A stretch of DNA of 64,000 nucleotides from Stenotrophomonas maltophilia (GTDB lineage: Bacteria; Pseudomonadota; Gammaproteobacteria; Xanthomonadales; Xanthomonadaceae): contig FOZF01000004.1 of the NCBI GenBank assembly GCA_900113425.1, forward strand, positions 1 to 64,000, written 5' to 3'. The notes below the pieces were generated by a model that was given only the letters and a program-made list of their open reading frames with translations, was not told the DNA's origin and ran no database searches. Shown one piece after another: positions 45,428 through 53,803 of the stretch. The first letter of the stretch is position 1, and every line of letters begins with the position of its first letter. Both the position numbers and the translations under genes were made by a program.

Positions 45428-46687
45428 ATGGAACGAATGAACGCTTCTGCCGAGCTGTTGAAGGAACTCCGTATCGAACGCAAGTCACCCCCGCCTGCCT
45501 CTGGTGGTGGTGGTGGCAGCGGGCGCCGCTGGCTGTGGATCGCTGTGATCGCGGTGGTCCTGCTCCTGGCCGCAGGCGCCTTCGCGCTGTTCGGCCGCAC
45601 ACCGGCCGTGCAGGTGGAAACCGCACCGGCGGTCGCCATCCAGCAGGGCAGCGCCAGCAGTTCGGTCCTCGATGCCAGTGGTTATGTCGTCGCCCGGCGC
45701 ATGGCTACGGTGTCGGCCAAGATCACCGGCAAGGTGCGTGAGGTGATGATCGAAGAAGGCATGCGCGTGGAGGCGGGGCAGATCATGGCCACCCTCGACC
45801 CGATCGATGCCGACGCGCAGCGCAGTCTGTATGCCTCGCAGCTGCAGGCCGCACGCAGCCAGGTGGCCGGACTTGAGGCACAGCAGAGGCAGGCGGCGGC
45901 CGAGGCCAGCCGGCTGCAGGCACTGGTCGGGCAGCAGCTGGTCTCGCGCTCGCAGTACGACCAGGCCGTGGCCCAGCGCGACAGCCTGCGCGCGCAGCTG
46001 GAAACCGCACAGCGCAACGTGAAGGTGGCCAACGACCAGCTGGCGATCGCCGACCTTGGGGTGGACAACAACATCGTGCGTGCGCCGTTCTCCGGCGTGG
46101 TCACGGCCAAGGCGGCACAGCCGGGCGAAATCGTCTCGCCGCTGTCGGCTGGTGGCGGCTTCACCCGGACCGGCATCGGCACCATCGTCGACATGGATTC
46201 GCTGGAGATCGAGGTCGAGGTCGGCGAAGCCTTCATCGGCCGCGTGCAACCGAAGATGCCGGTGGAAGCCATCCTCAATGCCTATCCGGAATGGAAGATT
46301 CCGGCCGAGGTGATCGCCATCATCCCCACCGCCGACCGAGGCAAGGCGACGGTGAAGGTGCGCGTGGCCCTGAAGCTGAAAGACCCGCGCATCGTGCCGG
46401 AGATGGGCGTGCGGGTCAGCTTCCTGGAACAGGCGGCACCGCAGGCCGAAGCCAAGCCGCAGGGCGTGCGTGTGCCGGCAGGCGCGGTGGTCGAGCGCGA
46501 GGGTGCATCGGTGGCCTTCGTGCTCGGCGACGAGAACCGCGTGCAGCAGCGCACGGTCCAGGCTGGCCAGGCCATGGGCAAGGATCGCCAGCTGCTCAAG
46601 GGTGTCAATGCCGGCGAGCTGGTGGTGGTCAACCCGCCGGACACCCTGCGCGATGGCACCCGGGTCCAGCAGAAACAAGCGCAGTAG
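45428..46687 (+). CDS. HlyD/MacA-type periplasmic adaptor subunit
   Basis: About 419 residues. A short cytoplasmic N terminus with a Gly run is followed by one membrane helix (about 37-57) and a barrel-sandwich/lipoyl half (VLDASGYVVARRMATVSAKITGKV). A helical hairpin covers about 125-210, and the second lipoyl half reads DNNIVRAPFSGVV. It links the inner-membrane exporter to an outer-membrane channel, which is not encoded here. The start may be ATG 45428 or 45437; neither has a strong ribosome site. First gene of the exporter operon. Confidence 0.9.
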   Translation: MERMNASAELLKELRIERKSPPPASGGGGGSGRRWLWIAVIAVVLLLAAGAFALFGRTPAVQVETAPAVAIQQGSASSSVLDASGYVVARRMATVSAKITGKVREVMIEEGMRVEAGQIMATLDPIDADAQRSLYASQLQAARSQVAGLEAQQRQAAAEASRLQALVGQQLVSRSQYDQAVAQRDSLRAQLETAQRNVKVANDQLAIADLGVDNNIVRAPFSGVVTAKAAQPGEIVSPLSAGGGFTRTGIGTIVDMDSLEIEVEVGEAFIGRVQPKMPVEAILNAYPEWKIPAEVIAIIPTADRGKATVKVRVALKLKDPRIVPEMGVRVSFLEQAAPQAEAKPQGVRVPAGAVVEREGASVAFVLGDENRVQQRTVQAGQAMGKDRQLLKGVNAGELVVVNPPDTLRDGTRVQQKQAQ

Positions 46688-46805
46688 CGGCAGGGCGCCT
46701 TCCGGGGCGCCGCCAGCGGCACCGTTCGACGACAACACCGTTCCACGCATGCCCGGCCGGCGGCCGGGGTGCGTCCCCGTTTCCCGCCTACGTGGAGAAC
46801 CACCC

Positions 46806-47495
46806 ATGTCGACCATGGTTTCACTGCGCAACATCACCAAGACCTACCAGCGTGGCCCCGAGAAGGTACAGGTGCTGCACGGCATCGACCTGGACATCGC
46901 CAGCGGCGACTTCGTCGCGTTGATGGGGCCGTCCGGTTCAGGCAAGACCACCCTGCTCAATCTGATCGGTGGCCTGGACAATCCCAGCGGCGGCGAGATC
47001 AGCATCGAAGGCGAGCGCATCGACCAGATGAGCGGTGGCCAGCTGTCGACCTGGCGCAGCCACCACGTCGGTTTCGTGTTCCAGTTCTACAACCTGATGC
47101 CGATGCTGACCGCGCAGAAGAACGTGGAACTGCCGCTGCTGCTGACCCATCTCAATGCCGCGCAGCGCCGCCGCAACGCCGAGATCGCGCTGACCCTGGT
47201 CGGCCTGGCCGACCGCCGCAACCATCGTCCCAACGAACTGTCCGGCGGACAGCAGCAGCGCGTGGCGATCGCCCGTGCGATCGTCTCCGACCCGACCTTC
47301 CTGATCTGCGACGAACCCACCGGCGATCTCGACCGCCAGTCCGCCGAGGAGATCCTGGGCCTGCTGCAGCAGCTCAACCGCGAACACGGCAAGACCATCA
47401 TCATGGTCACCCATGACCCGAAGGCCGCCGAGTACGCCACGCACACGGTGCATCTGGACAAGGGCGAGCTGGCCGACGCGCCGCTGGCCCACTGA
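46806..47495 (+). CDS. ABC transporter ATP-binding protein (MacB/LolD type)
   Basis: 229 residues: Walker A GPSGSGKTT near residue 40, Q-loop FVFQFYNLMP, signature LSGGQQQR, Walker B FLICDEPTGDLD, and switch His in VTHD. This is the LolD/MacB class that drives FtsX-type permeases by mechanotransmission rather than classical translocation. It precedes two permease genes. Confidence 0.95.
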   Translation: MSTMVSLRNITKTYQRGPEKVQVLHGIDLDIASGDFVALMGPSGSGKTTLLNLIGGLDNPSGGEISIEGERIDQMSGGQLSTWRSHHVGFVFQFYNLMPMLTAQKNVELPLLLTHLNAAQRRRNAEIALTLVGLADRRNHRPNELSGGQQQRVAIARAIVSDPTFLICDEPTGDLDRQSAEEILGLLQQLNREHGKTIIMVTHDPKAAEYATHTVHLDKGELADAPLAH

Positions 47496-47509
47496 CGGAG
47501 GCCACAGCG

Positions 47510-48667
47510 ATGAAATACTTCTCTCTGGTCTGGGCGCAGCTGTTCCGCAGCCGCACCCGGACCCTGCTGACCCTGCTGTCGGTGGTGGCCGCGTTCCTCC
47601 TGTTCGGCATGCTCGACTCGGTGCGCGTGGCATTCACCTCCGGTGGCAGCGTGGAAGGGGCCAACCGCCTGGTGGTGGCCTCGCGCCTGTCGATCACCCA
47701 GTCGCTGCCGATCCGCCTGGAAACGCAGATCCGCCAGGTGGCGGGCGTGCGCGACGTGGCCTATGGCATGTGGTTCGGCGGCATCTACCAGGATCCGAAG
47801 AACTTCTTCCCGAACTTCTCGGTATCGCCCAACTACTTCGACGTCTACCGCGAGCTGCAGATCGACCCGGCGCAGCTGGAAGACTGGAAGAACACCCGCA
47901 CCGGCGCGATCGTCGGCGAGACCCTGGCCAAGCAGTTCGGCTGGAAAGTCGGCGATACCATCCCGCTGCAGGCGACGATCTTCCCGCGTGGCGGCAGCAA
48001 CGACTGGCCGCTGGAACTGAAGGGCATCTTCCGTTCCAGGGATCCGGCACAGGCCTCCAACGAAGAGCGCCAGCTGATGATGAACTGGAAGTACTTCGAT
48101 GAGTCCAACGACTACATCAAGAACCAGGTCAGCTGGTACACGGTGACGCTCGACAACCCCGACCATTCTTCGCGGGTGGCGCAGGCCATCGATGCGATTT
48201 CCGCCAACTCCGACCACGAGACCAAGACCCAGACCGAATCGGCGTTCCAGCAGGCCTTCGTCAAGCAGTTTGCCGACATCGGCATGATCGTCACCTCGAT
48301 CATGGGTGCGGTGTTCTTCACCCTGCTGCTGCTGACCGGCAACACCATGGCGCAGGCCGTGCGCGAGCGCGTGCCGGAGCTGGCCACGCTGAAGACACTG
48401 GGCTTCAAGGACAGCACGGTGCTGATACTGGTGATGATCGAATCGGTGCTGCTGATCGGTCTCGGTGGCCTGATCGGCATGGGCCTGGCGGCACTGATCC
48501 TGCCCGCCATCGGCCCGAAGAGCATGGGCATGCTGCCGCCGCACATCCCCACCCCCACCTGGCTGATGGGATTGGGCCTGATCGTGGTGATCGGCGCGGT
48601 CGTCGGCCTGCTGCCGGCGCTGCGCGCCAAGCGCCTGAAGATCGTCGACGCACTGGCCGGCCGCTGA
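47510..48667 (+). CDS. FtsX-like ABC permease, first
   Basis: 385 residues. One N-terminal membrane helix (about 17-37) is followed by a periplasmic MacB-like domain (about 45-255) and three C-terminal helices (ending ALRAKRLKIVDALAGR). This is typical of MacB_PCD/FtsX permeases. It lies 14 bases after the ATPase gene. It and the next permease probably form a heterodimer with two ATPase copies. The GTG/ATG context is normal (GGAGG before ATG). Confidence 0.93.
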   Translation: MKYFSLVWAQLFRSRTRTLLTLLSVVAAFLLFGMLDSVRVAFTSGGSVEGANRLVVASRLSITQSLPIRLETQIRQVAGVRDVAYGMWFGGIYQDPKNFFPNFSVSPNYFDVYRELQIDPAQLEDWKNTRTGAIVGETLAKQFGWKVGDTIPLQATIFPRGGSNDWPLELKGIFRSRDPAQASNEERQLMMNWKYFDESNDYIKNQVSWYTVTLDNPDHSSRVAQAIDAISANSDHETKTQTESAFQQAFVKQFADIGMIVTSIMGAVFFTLLLLTGNTMAQAVRERVPELATLKTLGFKDSTVLILVMIESVLLIGLGGLIGMGLAALILPAIGPKSMGMLPPHIPTPTWLMGLGLIVVIGAVVGLLPALRAKRLKIVDALAGR

Positions 48668-48680
48668 GGAGGACACCGAC

Positions 48681-50003
48681 ATGTTCAAGAACAAGCTCAA
48701 GAAGTGGTTCGGCAACACGGTGACCGTGCTGGCCCTGGCAATCGGCCTGGCGGTATGGATCGGCCTGCCGTGGGTGGGCGTGCTCGCCGTGGCGGTGCTG
48801 GTCGGCCTGTGGCTGGCGCTGACCCGCAGCGGGCGGCTGGCTCTGGCCGCCACCCGCATCGGCATCGCCAGCCTGCCGCAGCGCTGGGGGGCATCCTCGG
48901 TGATCGTGGTCGGCATCGCCGGCGTCGTCGGCGTGCTGGTGGCGATGCTGGCGATGGGCGAAGGCTTCCAGGCCACACTCAGCAACACCGGCGATGACAC
49001 CACCGCCATCGTGCTGCGCGGTGGCTCTCAGGCGGAAACCAATTCGGTCATCACCCGCGAGCAGGTACCGACCCTGTCCACCCTGCCCGGCATCAGCCGC
49101 GATGCACAGGGACGGCCGCTGCTGTCGCCTGAACTCTCGCAGGTGGTCAACCTGGTCTCCAAGTCGGACGGTACCGACGTCAACGCGCAGTTCCGCGGCG
49201 TCGGGCCGCAGGCGTGGGCGGTGCATGACAAGGTCAAGATCATCGAAGGCCGCAAGTTCGCCACCGGCCTGCGCGAGATCGTGGTCGGCCAGGGCGCCAA
49301 GGGCCAGTTCCGCGACATGGAGGTCGGCAAGACGCTCACCCTGGGCAACCAGACCTGGACGGTGGTCGGTGTGTTCGCCACCGGTGATGCGCATGACTCG
49401 GAGCTGTGGACCGACGCCGATACGCTGGCCACCACGTACCAGCGCAGTGCCTGGCAGTCGATCAGCGTGCGCACCGAGGGCAAGCCCGGCTTCGATCAGT
49501 TCAAGGCTGCCGTGGCCGCCGATCCGCGCCTGAAGCTGGACGTGGAAACCACCCGTGCGTATTACAGCAAGCAAGGCGGCGGCCTGACCAAGCTGATCGA
49601 CATCCTCGGCAAGGTGATCGGTACCATCATGGCGGTGGGCGCGGTGTTCGGCGCACTCAACACCATGTATGCCGCGGTGGCCACGCGTGCGCGCGAAATC
49701 GCCACCATGCGCGCGATTGGTTTCCGCGGCCTGCCGGTGGTGACCGCGGTGATGCTGGAAACGATGCTGTTGGCGCTGCTCGGCGGCCTGCTGGGCTGCA
49801 CGGTGGCGTGGCTGCTGTTCAACGGCTACAGCGTGTCCACCATCGGCAGCAACTTCAGCGCGGTGGTGTTCAAGTTCCACGTATCGCCGGAACTACTGTG
49901 GACGGGGCTGAAGTGGGCGCTGGGCATCGGCTTGGTCGGTGGCCTGTTCCCGGCGCTGCGCGCCGCCCGCCTGCCGATCACCACGGCACTGCGCGAAACC
50001 TGA
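48681..50003 (+). CDS. FtsX-like ABC permease, second
   Basis: 440 residues. Two hydrophobic stretches at the N terminus (about 14-50, and 73-95) precede the periplasmic domain; three C-terminal helices follow (ending FPALRAARLPITTALRET). It is longer than the first permease by one extra N-terminal hydrophobic segment. Last gene of the operon, followed by a strong terminator hairpin. Confidence 0.93.
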   Translation: MFKNKLKKWFGNTVTVLALAIGLAVWIGLPWVGVLAVAVLVGLWLALTRSGRLALAATRIGIASLPQRWGASSVIVVGIAGVVGVLVAMLAMGEGFQATLSNTGDDTTAIVLRGGSQAETNSVITREQVPTLSTLPGISRDAQGRPLLSPELSQVVNLVSKSDGTDVNAQFRGVGPQAWAVHDKVKIIEGRKFATGLREIVVGQGAKGQFRDMEVGKTLTLGNQTWTVVGVFATGDAHDSELWTDADTLATTYQRSAWQSISVRTEGKPGFDQFKAAVAADPRLKLDVETTRAYYSKQGGGLTKLIDILGKVIGTIMAVGAVFGALNTMYAAVATRAREIATMRAIGFRGLPVVTAVMLETMLLALLGGLLGCTVAWLLFNGYSVSTIGSNFSAVVFKFHVSPELLWTGLKWALGIGLVGGLFPALRAARLPITTALRET

Positions 50004-50032
50004 TGCGTACGCCGCCAGCCGGGGCGGCGCGG

Positions 50033-50064
50033 ACGCGGGACGGGGCCGGTGCTCCGTCCCGCGT
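50033..50064. terminator. bidirectional terminator between exporter operon and rarD-like gene
   Basis: A perfect 11-bp stem, ACGCGGGACGG with CCGTCCCGCGT (50033-50043 and 50054-50064), followed by TGCTTT on the plus strand. Confidence 0.75.
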
Positions 50065-50075
50065 TGCTTTCCGGC

Positions 50076-50975
50076 TCAGCGCTTTGCCGCCCGCATCGTG
50101 CGCAGGTTGTCACCGATGAACAGCAGGAGCCCGGCCCAGATCGCTGCAAAACCGACGGCCTTGCCCATGTCGAACGATTCGTGGAAGAAGAACACGCCGA
50201 GCAGCAGCTGCAGGCTTGGCGCGATGTACTGCAGGATGCCCACCAGCGACAGCGCGATGCGCTTCACACCGTAGGCGAAACCGATCAGCGGAACGGCGGT
50301 GACCACGCCGCCGAAGATCAGCAGCAGATCGTTGCGCAGGCCCCAGCCGCTGAAGAATCCGCCACCGTGGCCATTCTCGGCCCAGACCGCGAACGCCAGC
50401 GCAGGCAGGAACAGATACAGGCTTTCCACGCCCAGCCCGGCCACCGGATCGACCGAGACCAGCTTGCGCAGCAGGCCGTACAGGCCGAACGAACAGGCCA
50501 GGCCCAGCGCGATCCACGGCGGCGTGCCAGCGTCGAGAGTCAGCCATGCCACGCCCACCGCCGCCATGCCTACCGCCACCCACTGCAGCCGGCGCAGGCG
50601 CTCCTTCAGCACCAGCACCCCCAGCAGCACGTTCACCAGAGGGTTGATGAAGTAGCCCAGGCTGGTCTCGATCACGTGGCCGGCATTGACGGCCCAGATG
50701 TACAGGCCCCAGTTGAACGCGATGGTCAGACTCGATACCGCCAGGATCGGCAGCGCGCGCGGCTGCGCGGCGATCTTCCGCCACCAGCCCAGCTTCGCAC
50801 TGAGCAGCAGCCAGGCCACCACCAGCACCGTGCTCCAGATGATGCGATGGGCGATGATCTGGAACGATGGCACTTCATTGAGCAGGTGCCAGTACACCGG
50901 CACCAGTCCCCACAGCACGAAGGTGGAAGCGGTGACCAGCAGGCCCCGGCGTTGTTCTGTCTCGTCGATGCTCAT
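50076..50975 (-). CDS. rarD: EamA/RarD-type permease
   Basis: 299 residues with ten hydrophobic helices. The opening RRGLLVTASTFVLWGLVPVYWHLL and the segments AHRIIWS and NWGLYIWAVNAGHVIETSLGYFINPLVNVLLG are characteristic of RarD (chloramphenicol-sensitive protein). The physiological substrate is unknown. The start at 50975 overlaps the stop of the upstream EamA gene (ATGA). The long upstream frame extension is not coding. Confidence 0.92.
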   Translation of the reverse strand: MSIDETEQRRGLLVTASTFVLWGLVPVYWHLLNEVPSFQIIAHRIIWSTVLVVAWLLLSAKLGWWRKIAAQPRALPILAVSSLTIAFNWGLYIWAVNAGHVIETSLGYFINPLVNVLLGVLVLKERLRRLQWVAVGMAAVGVAWLTLDAGTPPWIALGLACSFGLYGLLRKLVSVDPVAGLGVESLYLFLPALAFAVWAENGHGGGFFSGWGLRNDLLLIFGGVVTAVPLIGFAYGVKRIALSLVGILQYIAPSLQLLLGVFFFHESFDMGKAVGFAAIWAGLLLFIGDNLRTMRAAKR

Positions 50976-51877
50976 CGCTTGCGCGTCCTTGCCATTGTCA
51001 GTACCACCACGCCCAGCAGGATCACCACCATCGCCAGCACGTCGCGCCAGCCGAAGCGTTCGCTGTTGAGGGCTGCGCCCAGCAGCACCGCGATCACCGG
51101 GTTGACGTAGGCGTAGCTGCCGGCCAGCGCCGGGCGTACGCTCTGCAGCAGCCAGACGTAGGCCGTGAACGCGACGATCGAGCCGAACACGCACAGATAG
51201 GCCATGGCCAGCAGGCCACCGGTATCGGGCAGCGTAGTGGGCCGCTCACCCACCGCCAGCCCGATCAGCACCAGCAGCACGCCGCCGCAGATCATCTGCC
51301 CGGCGGCCGTCATGAACGGGCCAGGCAGGTCCAGGCCGCGCGCCCACACCGAGCCGAACGCCCAGCCGATCGGCGCGATCAGCAGCAGCACCAGCCCGGT
51401 GGGCGTCGCCGTCAGGCTGCTGCCCGCATTCAGCCAGACAACGCCGAGGAAGCCGATCGCGATGCCCAGCCATTCGCCGCGGCTGGCGTGCTGGCCGCGC
51501 AGCGCCGAGAACAGCGCCATCCACAGGGGCACCGACGCCACCGCCGTGGCCGCCAGGCCGGACGACACATCACGTTCGGCCAGCACCACCATGCCGTTGC
51601 CCAGCACCAGCATGGTCACCCCCATGAGCACCAGGTTGCGCCACTGCCGCAATGTCGGCTTCGGCATTTTCCAGAACAGGCGCAGTGCCAGGTACATCAG
51701 GCCCCCGGCGATGATGAAGCGGCTGCCGGAGACCATCGTCAGCGGCAGCGCGCCGCCGTGCAGGGCCTTGGCGATGCCGAGATAGGTCGAGCCCCAGACC
51801 ACGTAGACCAGCAGCAGCGCCAACACGACAAGGCCGCCCCGGGGGGCAGCCGCAGACGGAACAGGGGGAGCCGACAT
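50972..51877 (-). CDS. EamA family transporter (YedA-like)
   Basis: 301 residues with ten membrane helices in two EamA repeats. VYVVWGSTYLGIAKAL and SGSRFIIAGGLMYLALR near the N terminus resemble YedA, and so does the terminal LGAALNSERFGWRDVLAMVVILLGV. It is the first gene of a two-gene operon with rarD and is divergent from the MHS transporter gene. Probably a metabolite or drug exporter. Confidence 0.87.
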   Translation of the reverse strand: MSAPPVPSAAAPRGGLVVLALLLVYVVWGSTYLGIAKALHGGALPLTMVSGSRFIIAGGLMYLALRLFWKMPKPTLRQWRNLVLMGVTMLVLGNGMVVLAERDVSSGLAATAVASVPLWMALFSALRGQHASRGEWLGIAIGFLGVVWLNAGSSLTATPTGLVLLLIAPIGWAFGSVWARGLDLPGPFMTAAGQMICGGVLLVLIGLAVGERPTTLPDTGGLLAMAYLCVFGSIVAFTAYVWLLQSVRPALAGSYAYVNPVIAVLLGAALNSERFGWRDVLAMVVILLGVVVLTMARTRKR

Positions 51878-52101
51878 GACGCACCAAGGGACCGGGGGAA
51901 GGCGGATTCTAGGACGTTTTGAGTATGGTCCGGCACCCCGCAAGGTGGCACGCTGTCGTCCATCCATGCACCCTGTCCTGGCCTGCCACCCCGCGTTGAC
52001 GGGTCATGCAGTACCAAGAAGGCTGCCCGGCTGCGCCACCACACGGTCGGACGCTGTATTTTCCGCGCACGGACGCTATCGCATCGAGGATCCCCGCCCA
52101 G

Positions 52102-53436
52102 ATGAGCACCACGCCCCACCCTTCTGTTCCCGCGACCGACGGCGCCGCATTGCGCCGCTCGATCTCCAATACCCTCAAAGGCTCCGCCGGCAACCTGGTG
52201 GAGTGGTATGACGTCTACGTGTACTCGGTGTTCGCCGTGTACTTCGAGTCGCAGTTCTTCTCGCCGGAAGACAAGAACTCCACGATGTACGTCTGGGCGA
52301 TCTTCGCCGCGACCTTCCTGATGCGCCCGATCGGTGCCTGGTTCTTCGGCCGCTTCGCCGACCGCCATGGCCGTCGCCTGGCCCTGACCGTATCGGTCAC
52401 GCTGATGGCGTTCTGCTCCTTCATCATCGCCATTACCCCGACTGCCGCCAGCATCGGCATCTGGGCGGCGATCATCCTGCTGTTCGCGCGCCTGCTGCAG
52501 GGCTTCGCCACCGGTGGCGAATACGGCGCGAGCGCCACCTACATGTCCGAGGCCGCCATTCCGGGGCGCCGTGGCTTCCTGTCCTCCTTCCACTACGTCA
52601 CCCTGGTCGGCGGCCATGTGCTGGCCCAGCTGACCCTGTTCCTGATGCTGAACGTCTGGGGCAAGCCGGAGATCTCCGAGTTCGGCTGGCGCATCGCCTT
52701 CGGCATCGGTGGTATCGCCGCGGTCGTGGTGTTCTGGCTGCGCCGTGGCATGGATGAGTCGCTGGAAGAATCCTCGATCGAGGCCGCGCGCGAAGGCAAG
52801 GCCAAGAAATCCGGTTCGATGTACGAACTGTTCGTGCACCAGTGGCGCCCGCTGCTGCTGTGCTTCCTGATCACCGCCGGCGGCACCATTGCCTTCTACA
52901 CCTACTCGGTGAACGGCCCGAAGATGATCCAGAGCGCCTTCGCAGGCGACGACCCGATGACCGGCACCCTGATCAACCTGGGCGTGCTGGCCTTCCTGAT
53001 GGTGCTGCAGCCGGTCGGCGGCTGGCTGTCGGACATCATCGGGCGCAAGAGCCTGCTGGTGTTCTTCGGCGTAGGCGGCGTGCTGTACAGCTGGTACCTG
53101 ATCACCCAGCTGCCGCACCAGCACGATGCCACCCTCGCCTTCCTCACCCTGGCGCTGGGCTTCGTCATCCTCACCGGCTACACCTCGATCAACGCCGTGG
53201 TGAAAGCCGAACTGTTCCCGACCCACGTCCGGGCACTGGGCGTGGGCCTGGGCTACGCGCTGGCCAACTCGCTGTTCGGCGGTACGGCGCCGCTGCTGTA
53301 CCAGGGCGCGCTGAAGACCGGCCACGTCGACTGGTTCGCGATCTACGTCACTGCCACCATCGCGGTATCGTTGGTGGTCTATGTGTTCTTCCTCACCAAC
53401 AAGGGCCCGAACTGGCTCGACGGCACCCGCAAGTAA
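52102..53436 (+). CDS. kgtP: MHS-family MFS transporter, alpha-ketoglutarate permease-like
   Basis: 444 residues, twelve helices. Signatures are GSAGNLVEWYDVYVYSVFAVYFESQFF, the MFS loop GRFADRHGRRLAL, and GFATGGEYGASATYMSEAA. These match KgtP, the proton-coupled 2-oxoglutarate importer, more than other MHS members. The start at 52102 (MSTTPHPSVPATDG) lies after an in-frame extension without ribosome site. It is divergent from the EamA operon. Confidence 0.88.
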   Translation: MSTTPHPSVPATDGAALRRSISNTLKGSAGNLVEWYDVYVYSVFAVYFESQFFSPEDKNSTMYVWAIFAATFLMRPIGAWFFGRFADRHGRRLALTVSVTLMAFCSFIIAITPTAASIGIWAAIILLFARLLQGFATGGEYGASATYMSEAAIPGRRGFLSSFHYVTLVGGHVLAQLTLFLMLNVWGKPEISEFGWRIAFGIGGIAAVVVFWLRRGMDESLEESSIEAAREGKAKKSGSMYELFVHQWRPLLLCFLITAGGTIAFYTYSVNGPKMIQSAFAGDDPMTGTLINLGVLAFLMVLQPVGGWLSDIIGRKSLLVFFGVGGVLYSWYLITQLPHQHDATLAFLTLALGFVILTGYTSINAVVKAELFPTHVRALGVGLGYALANSLFGGTAPLLYQGALKTGHVDWFAIYVTATIAVSLVVYVFFLTNKGPNWLDGTRK

Positions 53437-53449
53437 GGATGCCGTGCTG

Positions 53450-53800
53450 ATGGCAGCCACCGGCGCAATGCCGGTGGCTGCCGCATCTCCCGCCACGCCT
53501 CTGATGTGGACCGCCCTGCTGCTGGCGGTGGCAACCACGCTGGCCTGGCTGCTGCGACGCCCGGGTGCGCAGGCGCACTGGCCACGTACCGGCTTCGGCA
53601 TCGCCCTTCTGGTCTTCGCCACCGCGCTGGCACTGCAGCTGGCGGTGGACCTGGGCAGCGGTCACAGCTCGCTGCGGATGAACCTGCTCGGCCGCTTCAG
53701 CGGCCTGCGCACGGTCAGCCTCGGCACCATGATGATCTGCTACCTGGCCGCCTTGGCCGCCAGCGCATGGGGTGCCTGGACGCTGCTGCGCAGGCGCTAG
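53450..53800 (+). CDS. small membrane protein of unknown function
   Basis: 116 residues with three hydrophobic helices (about 18-35, 47-65 and 88-110). It is separated from the MHS transporter by 13 bases, with AAGGAT as ribosome site. ATG 53450 is preferred over GTG 53444 because of spacing. It is probably cotranscribed with the transporter. No recognised domain. Confidence 0.65.
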   Translation: MAATGAMPVAAASPATPLMWTALLLAVATTLAWLLRRPGAQAHWPRTGFGIALLVFATALALQLAVDLGSGHSSLRMNLLGRFSGLRTVSLGTMMICYLAALAASAWGAWTLLRRR

Positions 53801-53803
53801 CCG

